64,000 nt of DNA from Asparagopsis taxiformis (lineage: Eukaryota > Rhodophyta > Florideophyceae > Bonnemaisoniales > Bonnemaisoniaceae), in the NCBI GenBank assembly GCA_030407315.1, contig JALQPE010001692.1, forward strand, positions 42,457 through 106,456, in the 5' to 3' direction. Positions 45,801 to 55,552 of the stretch are shown one piece after another. The notes below the pieces were generated by a model. The model ran no database searches and had not been told where the DNA came from. It worked only from the letters and a program-made list of their open reading frames with translations. A program made the position numbers and the translations under genes. Position 1 is the stretch's first letter. Each line of letters opens with the position of its first letter.

Positions 45801-46592
45801 TATTTTGCACTGGGAAAAGGAATTTCGGAGAGTCCACATGCGACAGAAGAGGCAGCAAAAAGATGCTTCTTAAGTCCTGTATTCCATCTCATATCAGAGA
45901 GGAGCAGTACTATGGTGAGCACCCACTGTCCAATCACGCGGTGGCGAGGGGAATCTGTTGAAGACGCGAAAAATGTTCCGGCAGAAGAAACCGTCATGAT
46001 GGCAAGGATACGTAAAGCTTCTGAAACTTTTCTCAGAACCAGACAGGTAAACGGGTCTCAACATGGTGAACGACTATGGTGGCTCACTGCTGCACAAAGA
46101 GTGCGCACTAGTCATGAGGGATCTGAGAGCGAATCGAGGTTAGGGCGTGCTGAACCTGGAAGCATCATTCAAGCAGTGTGCAAAGATGGATGGTATGATG
46201 CTGGTATAGTAGTACCCGCCCATAGCAGGACGAGCATGGAGGAATTCACATGTTCTAGACGTGTCCTTTTCGTCACATTGTCCTTTTTTATTGTGGTAGG
46301 GCAAGGAGAGGAGAAGAAGGCAAAGAAATGGAAGCAGAAAACTCCATATGCTGTCTGCATTCCCTTGACATGCACTGGAGACGGTATGTACCGGAAAGGT
46401 GGGAATGATACTATAGTTCACGTTGAAATGAACGACGGGGTCCGAGAAGTTTTGCACGTACATAACTGCGAGTCAGGAGTTTGTTCATACGATAGACAAA
46501 GTGGCATTGTAGAGCACAATAGTGATATTCTTTCTGGTGGTGAAGTGAGCGTCTTAACTAGAGAAGATGGATACCCACCACGTTCAGCATAG
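42891..46592 (+). CDS. CACTA/Plavaka-like transposase
   Basis: A 1233-aa frame from an ATG. After an acidic N-terminal region (~residues 30-120) comes the RNase H-like core typical of Tnp2/Plavaka proteins. The first acidic motif is LLYADDFQPF (~513). The hallmark GDYPA motif is in DPVGFIGDYPAV (~600), followed by a CHSC zinc-type pair (~619). An ...EELLFERMHQPLKRG...SNHKN segment (~909) is the candidate third catalytic Glu. The spacing GDYPA then CxxC is the same as in CACTA Tnp2 (GDFPA...CPVC). A C-terminal region (~1085-1200) has several Cys/His of unknown role. The frame is open throughout, so the enzyme may be active. It lies first after the left subterminal array. Confidence 0.85.
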   Translation: MKRTAVRKKGTPRRTRRRFESLSIPYESGTRHENGETPLVSNETFEVHADIPDENVGKASAEDENISSGNGEEHIGFFEAGKVTREEETIGSEESSAESCDDHDGEEAAEDDRGLVDKLLTWPVFSAIILLSGTLRMKRKDYEGMREMSNFKRDISDQAPSDSYMRKVILPFILKTCFPQSMDTTCEIDVTKSGSRLGKMSPGLSSSRRAHCTTSVRVVLPSTWAERDIQTGPILDCIKSSKRDNSDEREDEAYQIASESIENSFIVKCRSAVLNDPFHRISVSASDHDGHKMHRKVYARHGDELRIICMPTTNQEALVAKLGGARTKQGKNIETGKNSRSRRSFTARSDWRIEAIIIASYLATGEEQQESNMEDVIGPQIDAMEETEKRNARRVVSTTTLDGEHCNNDIRAGDAITLFRPKSKSDGSTFEELLLVNRHLKKGRSEHATFLICSTRGATGQLHREQIRVKDVQLIGAPDKRSRWHPGSKRMDACSEGNLSDGRKYIVYRFLLYADDFQPFTSRKGSFGGCYMLPLGIQPSKRASFHAVRVLGFVPPGVSTNVVIERVVPDIVKGSTDGFPAKDANGEDVVIFLDPVGFIGDYPAVSHTLDVRGHTSNTPCHSCIFEKQDMSSSGGSRNAYTALLNSQMSTHARGMHRNKLVREVASQDQLKVLGLSLDPIENKALHNLSESLNRVRRGVPTNEEGVPVVPCQFDPYRSAVVAPDHLLSGLAQDVMNATITAATPVIRNVAETVLLNTLRMFCLSSQSQVFGQNYLLSMNMSDIFAVLVVAPQAFYSAFRIVIGNSWDGYEKLERILRLLKKFQMVVASIRFIPTWWIDGLESTRRFEAENGGRHDHILALVSDYMKELHEVCKKDPIAMKHLDKPNLHRLIEFCVHTLPAFGAAKHVEELLFERMHQPLKRGVRNSNHKNEHLSSMELIMADDWLARIAITLGAVGHNTKQWTSADCRRVYFALGKGISESPHATEEAAKRCFLSPVFHLISERSSTMVSTHCPITRWRGESVEDAKNVPAEETVMMARIRKASETFLRTRQVNGSQHGERLWWLTAAQRVRTSHEGSESESRLGRAEPGSIIQAVCKDGWYDAGIVVPAHSRTSMEEFTCSRRVLFVTLSFFIVVGQGEEKKAKKWKQKTPYAVCIPLTCTGDGMYRKGGNDTIVHVEMNDGVREVLHVHNCESGVCSYDRQSGIVEHNSDILSGGEVSVLTREDGYPPRSA

Positions 46593-46860
46593 AGTGTTCC
46601 AGCACAGTGTTTAATACATCAGTAAACTTTCGTAATTCATTTAGCAGCAGTCCTGATCAAGTCTTCCAACAAATGCTATACAAAATTTGTACATGTCGTT
46701 TGAAGAATAGAGTGGGATTTTGTTCCATGCGCACAAATAAAGTGTGTTTTGCGAAGAGCGTACGCACTTACGTACGTATGACGCCATTGGTACTAGAGAT
46801 GGAGCCGCGAGTTGCAGGACTCCTAGTTCCGCAAAGTTGAGTTCGCATAATCCAATGGAG

Positions 46861-47150
46861 AGCCGGCACCTGGCCAATGAAGTGGAAAATAATACCCGGT
46901 ATAGTTTTCTGGCTCCAGTGACAAGTGGAGTATTGTGACTGATGGCTGTCTGCTGGCCAATGGGGAGCCGGCACCTGGCCAATGAAGTGGAAAATAATAC
47001 CCGGTATAGTTTTTTGGCTCCAGTGAAAAGTGTAGTATTGTGACTGATAGCTGTCTGCTGACCAATAGGGAGCCGGCACCTGGCCAATGAAGTGGAAAAT
47101 AATACCCGGTATAGTTTTCTGGCTCCAGAGACAAGTGGAGTACTATGATT
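46861..47150. repeat. three 105-bp tandem repeats carrying the AATAATACCCGGTATA palindrome
   Basis: AGCCGGCACCTGG recurs at 46861, 46966 and 47071, a 105-bp period. Each unit holds a CCAAT box, CACCTGG, and AAAATAATACCCGGTATAGT (46886, 46991, 47096). The right half of the palindrome is degenerate here (TATAG instead of TATTA). It lies between the transposase 3' end and the first ParB/dioxygenase gene. Confidence 0.88.
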
Positions 47151-47404
47151 CATGGCAATGGGATGGTTTTGGGAACGAAGGAATTGTGTGTGGGAAGTCC
47201 TTCGTCGAGGAATGACAGATGGCCGAATACAATTGGAGAGCGTGGAAGGTGAATCAATAACTGATATTTCACGTTTAGACGTGTAGGGAGATCGTTTCCC
47301 GCCAAATACCACCTTGAAAGAGGAATATCTCTTGATCGTGTAGTCGGAGAGAAAAGGTATCTTTGTTATCCTGAACGGCTTCTCTACGCGTCCAAATCTT
47401 TGCA

Positions 47405-50400
47405 ATGGCCGGAAGCGACACTGAGCGCGCTGCGGAACCAAAGGATACCGTCGAAAGCGTTGCAGAGAGACTTGCAACGACGGTAGGCGGTGATAAAACA
47501 CCCTCCGGAGGTTCTGCTGGTGGAGGGGCTCCGTCTGCAGCGGGAAGGGAGACGGCAGATAGCCAGATACCCATTAAGGGAGCAGACGCTGCCATGATAG
47601 AGGCAGCAGAAACCCTTGGCGATATATCACCATCTGGGAAAAACACTCTACGCTTTCCATCTACTCCTGGGACGGTGAAATCGAAAAACAGGGAGAGGTC
47701 TAACGTCCGTGAAGGCGAGGGGAGTCCTGCTGCCATGGAAGCATCAGAAGAGTCTGTGATGGGGATTGACATCAACATTGTCGAATGCAGGACTGAACCT
47801 AAAATGATCAATCCGCTAGATGTTGCCAAACCGGAATCAACTTCTCGTCTTGTGCAGGAGGCCAGAGTGCGCGATCTGGTCAGCAAAATATCTACCGAGG
47901 GGTTTCTGGAAACTGGCACCCGAATGACCATCTGTGAAACAATGGGGTCAGACGGACGGAAGAAACTGCAGTGCATTGATGGAGGTCATCGTATCAGCGC
48001 TTTGCAGTCGATTGTGGAAAACAAACCGACAGTTGCTGATCGATGGAGACTGAGGAGCATTAGCGTTGACTTTATCCGACCACCTGGAACCCGTGAAATG
48101 TTTCATCCTCTTGAAGTGATGCGAATATCGCAGAAGCTGAACGAAAAGACTCATGACGTGATAGAAGTTTCTATTGCTGACCACGTCTGTACGGTCATGA
48201 AGTTCATGATGATGAAGGGCTTGATGAAGGCGAAGGTAAATGTGTGCACAAAAGTTGTAGTCGAGAACAAGGTCATTCCAGGTTGTCAGGAAGGAATCAT
48301 GATGAAGTACGTTTCGATTGCGCAGGGCTTTGGAGACGTAAATAACCCGGCGTTCGAACATTGGTCAGCTATCCCAAGTCGATTTGCAACTGAAACTAGT
48401 CCGCCAGACTCGAAGAATATGCAGGGATGCACTGTGGACGTCCTATTCGCTTCAGCGTTTCGAAAAGCTTCGGTGGACACCAAACTTGTCATTCTAGAGC
48501 TCACTGCAATGTGGACGATGTGGAAACGTAGGAAAGGAGATGGTGGTATAAGTCTAAAGACATGCGCGCAAAAATGGTGCTACAGCATGTGTGAAATATA
48601 TGACATACTTGAGAAAGCTGTACGGAAAGAAAACTCCTGGCATTCCTCACCTCATCCATATTTCAGGAAGTTACATGAAGTACCGGAGCCAGGTGGACGA
48701 ACACGAAAAACCATACGATATCGCATTTTGACTGTCCTCAAAGATTTCTATCCTTCCGACGCACCAACTGGGAGAGGTATACGTGCAGCATTGACGCGGT
48801 CTATGATGAAAGAAATCCGTTATGTGGTTTTCAACGGCCCAATTCTATCGGATGACTCTCTCGACCATTCCGTCGCGCCTGAAATAGGTGTGCAGGAAAG
48901 GCGGACTAGGCGAAAATCCTTGGAAGGGAATACTGCACCTCAACCACGACAACAATCCGCATCGTATGGTGATACTTCAAATGCTGCCATTGATCGCTCG
49001 GACGTGGTACAGAGTCCAAATGTACTTACCCAACAGCAGACACAGGGCAGTCTGGAAATATCGGATCGTGTTAACGCTGAGGTCGGTGCTGCAACACAGG
49101 TTGGTGAAGAGGCGACAGGGAAAACGGCAGATTCCGAAAGCGCAAAGCAGGTTACAACGGACCGCGCAGTGCCTACTGCGCCTACCGAGAACAATTCTTC
49201 GAAACCTGGAGATTGTGAAGTTGGGGATGTGTTGCAGAAGAACGTAGGAACTCGAGAGCTTGAACCAACTGGTGCAAATCGAGGAAGAAATGACCACGGT
49301 GATGAAAATGACCTGCAAAAACCACCTAGCCCAGTGGCAGCCGGAAGTGCCACGCTCAGACCAGAGCAGGGTGGAAAGTCGCCGGCGAATATGTCAGTTG
49401 GTCATCCAAGAACTGGTCGAGATGGTGAAGGAGGTCCTGAATCTAGGAAGAGCGATGGGTCTGGAACGAAAGATGTCCGCGAAGAATGTCCCGAACATTC
49501 TTCTGGAAGGACAACGGAGGACCCGATGAAAGGTGTACGAAATCAGGGTGATGGCACTGGAGACGCTATGTTATCTACAGCGGATGTCGGCCTACCTGTT
49601 TTACCTGAGCTGGAGGACACGGAAACACCTGTTACCAGTTCTACGCCTAGGAAGTTGATGAAAGCCAAGCACAGCAGTGGTTTCGTGCCCTTAAAGGCAA
49701 AGCCGAGGAATACGGAGACGCCGCCAATGATTCTACGATCCAAACGGAAATTGGTGGATGTCACCCCTCAAGAGGTTATTGACCTGGTGGGAGAGGATAC
49801 CAGCAGGCCGCGGCAGAAGAAGAAGCAAAAGATGCGTGAAGACGCAAATTTGCAATCCGGCAAAGACGCTGCAGTCCACGCGGTTCAAGGAGGTCAGTAT
49901 TCGGACAGGCAACAAAATGATGTCCCTGACAAAGATGTGGAGGAAGGTATAGAAGCGAAACTGCCTGTTATCATTCATCCCGACAGTCGAATGAAATACT
50001 ATGTGAATGGGAAACTGGTCGATACGCTTCGAGCCGAGGTCGCTGAAGCAGCAGCGAGTGCCTATTCGGCACAAAATGTTTCCGCTGAGTTTCTCTCGAG
50101 GGCTTATTTCCGAGAGAAACGAAATGAAATAGACTTGGTTGGGTTTACAATTCTGGACGGAATATTCAAGTCTTCTACTACTGCAGATGCGATCCACGAA
50201 CTGCTCCTTCATTTTTCTGCGTTGTTTGAGGAACGTCTCGAGGATGCCAAGAAGAACTCTGAATCCGGTGACACCCGCAGAGATCCGGACTGGACACCGT
50301 GGTGCATGGCTATGATGGATGGGAAAAACTCTGATGAAGAAGGTGAGAAGGGCAGAGGAATCTTTATAACAAAGCGGAAGAGCTTATGTGATGACCTCGA

Positions 50401-50929
50401 GGATAACAATAATAATCTCTATCGGAAGAAGATGATTGTTGAGCTCGGTCTAGGTATTTGTGCGGAAGGTTTGGAATTGAGGACTAGTGGGAAGGACCCG
50501 ATGGCCTTCCCCAGCACTGGAACTACTTTAGTGCTGACTGGAGAGCGGACTAAACCTCGTGCTGGACATACAGACTATGAAGTGGGAATCGATGAAGTTA
50601 ACAGTCCCCCTTCTCCGCCATCCTACTTCATGATGTCAAGCGGCGCAGATGGATTCGGCCTCGTGCTTGCACCCTACAGTCATGTCTGTTTATCCCATCC
50701 CAACAGAGAGTTATACAGAGTTCCAATGAAGAGGTGTGAAGTACCACCATATTCTGTTCTTGTCTGCCGAGGGGATGTTTATCACCACGAGGAAGGCTTT
50801 GAGAGCGATAAGGGTCTTCAATACAAGTTCCCGATCCGATCTCACATATTCCTCAAAACTGAGCAGCATCAAAGTGAAGAAGGAGAATATGTCGTTGGAC
50901 ATTGGGAGGGCAATTCGAAATTGAAGTGA
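47405..50929 (+). CDS. ParB-like / 2OG-Fe(II) dioxygenase-like fusion protein, copy 1
   Basis: A 1174-aa frame from an ATG. Around residues 135-250 it resembles a ParB/Srx nuclease-like fold: strand-helix pattern, then CIDGGHRISALQSI (~190), the GGHR/GxHR signature. A helical region follows (to ~450), like the DNA-binding half of ParB. Residues ~480-830 are disordered, with a basic RPRQKKKQK cluster (a likely nuclear signal). The C-terminal ~300 residues look like a 2OG-Fe(II) oxygenase: His1055-x-Asp1057 (GHTDYE), His1127/1128 (VYHHEEG), and Arg1145 (PIRSH), in the HxD...H...R order. A TET/JBP- or AlkB-like DNA or RNA base oxidase is inferred. It is paralogous to the next gene over its full length. 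Confidence 0.8.
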   Translation: MAGSDTERAAEPKDTVESVAERLATTVGGDKTPSGGSAGGGAPSAAGRETADSQIPIKGADAAMIEAAETLGDISPSGKNTLRFPSTPGTVKSKNRERSNVREGEGSPAAMEASEESVMGIDINIVECRTEPKMINPLDVAKPESTSRLVQEARVRDLVSKISTEGFLETGTRMTICETMGSDGRKKLQCIDGGHRISALQSIVENKPTVADRWRLRSISVDFIRPPGTREMFHPLEVMRISQKLNEKTHDVIEVSIADHVCTVMKFMMMKGLMKAKVNVCTKVVVENKVIPGCQEGIMMKYVSIAQGFGDVNNPAFEHWSAIPSRFATETSPPDSKNMQGCTVDVLFASAFRKASVDTKLVILELTAMWTMWKRRKGDGGISLKTCAQKWCYSMCEIYDILEKAVRKENSWHSSPHPYFRKLHEVPEPGGRTRKTIRYRILTVLKDFYPSDAPTGRGIRAALTRSMMKEIRYVVFNGPILSDDSLDHSVAPEIGVQERRTRRKSLEGNTAPQPRQQSASYGDTSNAAIDRSDVVQSPNVLTQQQTQGSLEISDRVNAEVGAATQVGEEATGKTADSESAKQVTTDRAVPTAPTENNSSKPGDCEVGDVLQKNVGTRELEPTGANRGRNDHGDENDLQKPPSPVAAGSATLRPEQGGKSPANMSVGHPRTGRDGEGGPESRKSDGSGTKDVREECPEHSSGRTTEDPMKGVRNQGDGTGDAMLSTADVGLPVLPELEDTETPVTSSTPRKLMKAKHSSGFVPLKAKPRNTETPPMILRSKRKLVDVTPQEVIDLVGEDTSRPRQKKKQKMREDANLQSGKDAAVHAVQGGQYSDRQQNDVPDKDVEEGIEAKLPVIIHPDSRMKYYVNGKLVDTLRAEVAEAAASAYSAQNVSAEFLSRAYFREKRNEIDLVGFTILDGIFKSSTTADAIHELLLHFSALFEERLEDAKKNSESGDTRRDPDWTPWCMAMMDGKNSDEEGEKGRGIFITKRKSLCDDLEDNNNNLYRKKMIVELGLGICAEGLELRTSGKDPMAFPSTGTTLVLTGERTKPRAGHTDYEVGIDEVNSPPSPPSYFMMSSGADGFGLVLAPYSHVCLSHPNRELYRVPMKRCEVPPYSVLVCRGDVYHHEEGFESDKGLQYKFPIRSHIFLKTEQHQSEEGEYVVGHWEGNSKLK

Positions 50930-51164
50930 TGAAGGGCATCTGTCCAGCCGTGTTGAAGCCTTAGTTGGGTATGAATCCGTAGAGTAATAAACACAATTCC
51001 AATAGAACATGATAAAAGAGATACTGCATGGATTCTTTATATAGTCAGATCAATTCACAAATGTAACAAACACCACATGCAGAAAGCTATTCTCCACAGA
51101 AAGCTCTACCTACAGGAGCTGCAAATTCTAAACCTCTTCAGTAGATGCAAGAAACGATAGCAGA

Positions 51165-51405
51165 TAGAAAAACCTGGTATTATATTACATCGTTCACTAT
51201 CCCCGGTAAAATTTTCAGTTCCTGAGAACAGGAGTCTGGCCGGGTATAAAGTTGGGTGGGTGTAGACCAAGTGCACCAACCCCATTGCCTGGGGGTACTC
51301 CGGAAAACCTCAGCCAATGGCGTTGGTGCACCTGGCGTTTGGGAGGCCAAAATAATACCGGGTATTATTCCTAGTTTCTCAAGCCAGGTGCAGTGCACTC
51401 ATTGG
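51165..51405. repeat. intergenic palindrome cluster 2
   Basis: A good copy of the palindrome, AATAATACCGGGTATTATT, is at 51350-51368, flanked by CACCTGG on the left and CCAGGTG on the right and by CCAAT/ATTGG further out. Degenerate half-sites occur at about 51175, 51203 and 51240. It lies between the two ParB/dioxygenase genes, downstream of the first. Confidence 0.85.
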
Positions 51406-51836
51406 CCGAAGCCCACTTATTCGTGGTTCATGTTGAATACAGACGCATTTGGTATGTACGCATCAGCTCCACGAGGTGGTGCAAAATGCTGGGAAGTATG
51501 TGACTTCAGCATTATGTAGTTATTACTTGAGTGGTTTTGGGGTAATCACCATGACCAACTCGTACCTGTTTAGCCACTTTGAGTATGAACTCGTCGTATA
51601 GCGATTGTATTTGGCCGCAGAAATTAACTGAATTTCGAGTATTACTCTTGATCTGAGTCAAGTGGTCTAGAAATAAACAAAAAATTGAAATCAGAGTTGA
51701 AACGGATTGTTCACGTTTGATCCTTTATCAGACTGCAGTAGCGAAATAAATCTATCTTAATCGTCTCTGTATCGTCGTTATCGGGGTCGTACACTCAATC
51801 AAGCTTCTCTCCATTCCTGCTTTCCCTCATCCTTCA

Positions 51837-54748
51837 ATGGCTCCTCGCACTCGCTCCAAACCCTCTGCCCCCGCCCCTGCTCGCGCTTCGACTCGCGGTC
51901 GGGCCTCCGCTCGCTCTCGCGCCCCTTCTCGCTCTCGCGCCCCTTCTCGCAGCCCTGGTCACGATAACTCTGTCACCGCCGAGGTTCAGTTGTCAGACTG
52001 TCCCAAAGCTGACCACAGGCTGTCTCCCTTGGATTTGCACAGACCCCCCCTATTCTCTCGTCATATTAGGGAAGGGAGAGTGCTTGAGCTGAAGGAGAAG
52101 TTCCTGAGGGAAGGATTCACCTCCTCAATCTCCCGAATCCTTGCCTGCAAAATGCTCCTTCCCAGTGAAGGCAGCACAACCCCCACCCTTCAAACGTTCT
52201 ACATCGATGGTGGCCATCGCGTTGCGGCTCTCCAGAAGTGCATTCGTGAAGACCCGGAAGGGCAACATCCGTATGCTGCTTCATTCAGGAACATCGATGT
52301 GGCTTTGATCAGGCGCCCAGGGACAGAAGAAGTTTCCGATGAGTACTTCACACCTTTTGAAGTACTCGGGCTGTCCATTCAAGCAAACACACTCACACAT
52401 GATGTTGCCCTTGTTTCTTTGGCAGACCGAGTGTGTTCTGTGGTCCAACTGCTCACGACCAAGGACATGCTGGGTGAACCGAATCGGAAGTGCATTCAGG
52501 TCATCATGGACAGCCAGTTGTCGATATCGAAACTGGGCTACCAAGCCATCAACAAGCACGTGACTGCTGCGAAAGGCTTCCGGACTGTGAACAACAAAGC
52601 GCTTGAGTTCTGGAGTTCCGTACCGAGCATGTTCACCAAGGAAATTCTCGCTGCGGAACAGGAAAGGGCCGTTAAAGAAGGCCGTGACATCAACGACGAT
52701 GTCTTCAAGCAGTCCGTAGACATGTATGGCTGCAACATGGATCTCGTTTTCATGGCAGACTTCCGTCGCGGCTCGGAGTATCAGCAAAGGTTCATCTTGC
52801 TCATAACAGCTCTCTGGACACGCATGAGAGATCTGCGTCAGTTGAGTAGGACGACAAGAGGATTTGGTAATCCTTTCGTTCGTGTTTTGATTGAAGTGTT
52901 CAAGATGTCCGAGCCGGTTGCTGCTCACAAAATGATGGAGCCTCCGCTCGAGCATTTCTACTCCGAGCTCAAGAACACTGGGTCAGGAAAGGAGACTGTT
53001 ATTGCGAACAGTATCGCGGAGACCCTCCTGCACTTCAATACCGACGATAACAGCGGTACGAAGCATGCTCTCGTCTCCGACGAAATGTATGAGCAGCTTC
53101 GCTTTTCCACGGGCGTTGTGGAAATGGAAGAAGACCAAAGGGTCATTGTTCACAATGAACAGCCATCTGAAGATGCGCCGAAGCCATCTACGCCCCAATC
53201 AGATGAGCCTTCTACCCCTTCTACCCGTTCTGGTCCTACTCCTCCTGCCCCTTCTACCCCTCCTGCTCCTTCTACCCCTCCTGCTCCTCGTGCTCATTCT
53301 ACCCCTTCTACTCGTTCTACTCGTTCTACTCGTTCTACTCGTTCTACTCGTTCTACTCGTTCTACCCCCTCCTTCTACTTCCTGCTCCTGCTACCCCTCC
53401 TCCTGCCACTTCCGTTCCCGCCCCTTCCACCCCTCCTGCTACCCCTCCTGCTCCTGCCACTTCCGTTCCTGCAGTTGAGCAGGCTCAAGGAACCCCTGAT
53501 GCCACTGTGGCAGGTTCTGAGAAGCAATTGGGATCTGTTCTCCTCCGTCTCCCTCTCAATGCACCACCGCTTGCGGTGAATGAGCCAGTCGAGACACTTC
53601 GCAGGTCGAAACGGCAGAGAACGGAGAGTCTACGGGTTGGCGGCGACAGTCAGGCAGAGTCGGAGGTAGAAGAAGAGTCCGAAGAGCCCCTTCCGAAGCG
53701 CAGAAGACTGGAAGTTAAACGTTCAACGGAAGAGATTCCATTGTTCAGCGATGAGCAGGAAAATCCCCTCCCCGACAGGGTAGTCGATGAACGGATTATG
53801 GATATTCTCCCGAACACCATACCGTCAGACTCTAGGGTCAAGTACTATATCGACAGCAAGCTGTACGAAACAATCCGACAGGAGATTTTGAGTGCAGCTG
53901 CTGCCGATATGAATTGTATAGCGTGCAGTGGTCCAGCTTGCTGTGCAGAGAAGTTCTTTGCAACAGCTAGGTCAACTCTCAATCTCTTGGGTGCCCATGT
54001 ACTCAGTGGTATCTTCCGTTCTTCGACTGTGGGCAACGCAGCACATGAACTGTTCACGTTCTACGCCCAGAAGTTCAAACCTGTTCATTCTTCTGCTGAA
54101 GACAGTTCCAATGATCCCTGGCATCAGATTCGAAACAAGGGTGAGGTAACAGCAGAGCAACAGGCCTCTCGTTTGGGAAGGTTCTCTATCTCAAGGAAGA
54201 AGATTTGCGACGATCTCGAGCAGATGGATGAACATCAATTCAAGAACAAGATGATTCTCGAGGTCGGCAAAGCAATCTGTGCCGAGCTAATGTACTTGGG
54301 CCTAGGAATCCATGAGCCTGTGGCCTTTCCTAAAACCGGTTTACGTCTTTTGCTGACCTCTGATGGTGCTCCAGATCAAGACTTGCACACAGACCTACCG
54401 GTGGTCATCAATGATTCCGATTTCCCACCTGGAAGATCGTACTTTCTGATGGCAAGCGCGGCTGATGGGTTCTGGCTTCGTGGAGCGTATTTCAGCCACG
54501 TCTGTTTGACGCGTGCAGACGCTGAGAAGTACAAGACGCCTGTTATGGACATCTACGTGCCACCGTATTCTCTCTTCATCGGTCGTGGTGACTTCTACCA
54601 TGGAGGCAAAGGATTCAGTAGTTCAGCGGAAAATCGCCTAACATATGGTCTTCCGGTTCGTTCTCATCTCTACCTTTTAAGTGACGAAGAAGAATTGGCG
54701 GATGCTATCGAAACAGTCAACTACTGGGATGCACCTAGTGCGCGATAA
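51837..54748 (+). pseudogene. ParB-like / 2OG-Fe(II) dioxygenase-like fusion protein, copy 2, frame change in microsatellite linker
   Basis: The N-terminal part (ATG at 51837) begins with Arg/Ser repeats, then a ParB-like domain with YIDGGHRVAALQK (~125) and the helical half as in copy 1. The linker is Thr/Ser/Pro/Arg simple sequence (53200-53480). After about 53340-53400 the conserved reading continues in a different frame, which runs on through PATSVPAVEQ to the C-terminal oxygenase and stops at 54748. That half keeps HTD (DNA 54386-54394), FYHGG (54599) and the VRSH Arg (~54658). The mismatch is probably one or two small indels in the C/T-rich repeat: real, an assembly error, or a spliced intron. 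Both halves are otherwise well preserved. Confidence 0.78.
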
Positions 54749-55069
54749 TCTGCAAGAATACTGCTTTGCCTCTCCCTCTACAGGCAGCATCTGCCAATCC
54801 TAAGCTAGCTTCGGTAGTATACTTCCTTTACCACAACTAAATCTACTCCTATTCATGACTTTGAAAATATTAGCACGGTCAGTCTACTGCACTATTAGAG
54901 TTCCTCTACCTCTCACCCCGCATAGCTTCTACACCCTACATCGTACAGACTGATCTCTTTTCCTTTCCTACATGCATGGCACAGTTTTGCAAGACTGCCA
55001 CAATTCCACATCACTCGAGTAACCAAGGTCTTGAATTGTTCTTCTTAGTATACTAACTATAGTTGAGAT

Positions 55070-55410
55070 GCAAACCTGGCAGCCAATGGAATTGCTGCAC
55101 CTGGGCTTTGCCATGCCAAAATAATACCGGGTATTATTTTGGCATGGCAAAGACCAGGTGCAGCACTATTATTGGCTGCCGCTGCGTTCATGACAGCCAA
55201 TGGCAGAGCTGCACTTGGGCTGGCCACACCCAAAATAATACCCGGTATTATTTTGGCATGGCAAAGCCCAGGTGCAGCAATTCCATTGGCTGCCGCTGCG
55301 TTCATGACAGCCAATGATAGTGCTGCACTTGGGCTGGCCACACCCAAAATAATACCCGGTATTATTTTGGCATGGCAAAGCCCAGGTGCAGCACTATCAT
55401 TGGACGTGGG
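55070..55410. repeat. intergenic palindrome cluster 3 (three perfect copies)
   Basis: Three perfect odd palindromes of 27 bp are centred at 55129, 55243 and 55357 (core AATAATACCSGGTATTATT). Each is embedded in a larger imperfect palindrome with GCCAATG, CTGCACCTGGGC, TGGCATGG and mirror copies, spaced 114 bp. It lies between the convergent 3' ends of copy 2 and the methyltransferase gene, so it cannot be an ordinary promoter for either. Confidence 0.93.
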
Positions 55411-55552
55411 CTGACTGGCACCGCTCAGCAAATGAAAGTCTGTTATTATCGCTCAGGTAGATTGTAGTACTACAACGTTGTACGAGTTCAGATGCAAGAC
55501 TTTTTATTGCTGATGGTACTCTTGATATCTGTAATTGGACGCCTAAACTGTC

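Noticed and set aside
46641..47501. 286-codon minus-strand frame with repeated YRVLFSTSLARCRLPIGQ
   Set aside because: It is translated from the 105-bp tandem repeats (period divisible by three), so repetition in the protein follows from the DNA repeat; no domain and it overlaps the promoter of the 47405 gene.
55057..55431. Short frames with repeated CHAKIIPGIILG in both strands
   Set aside because: Products of the palindrome cluster (period 114 bp); not genes.
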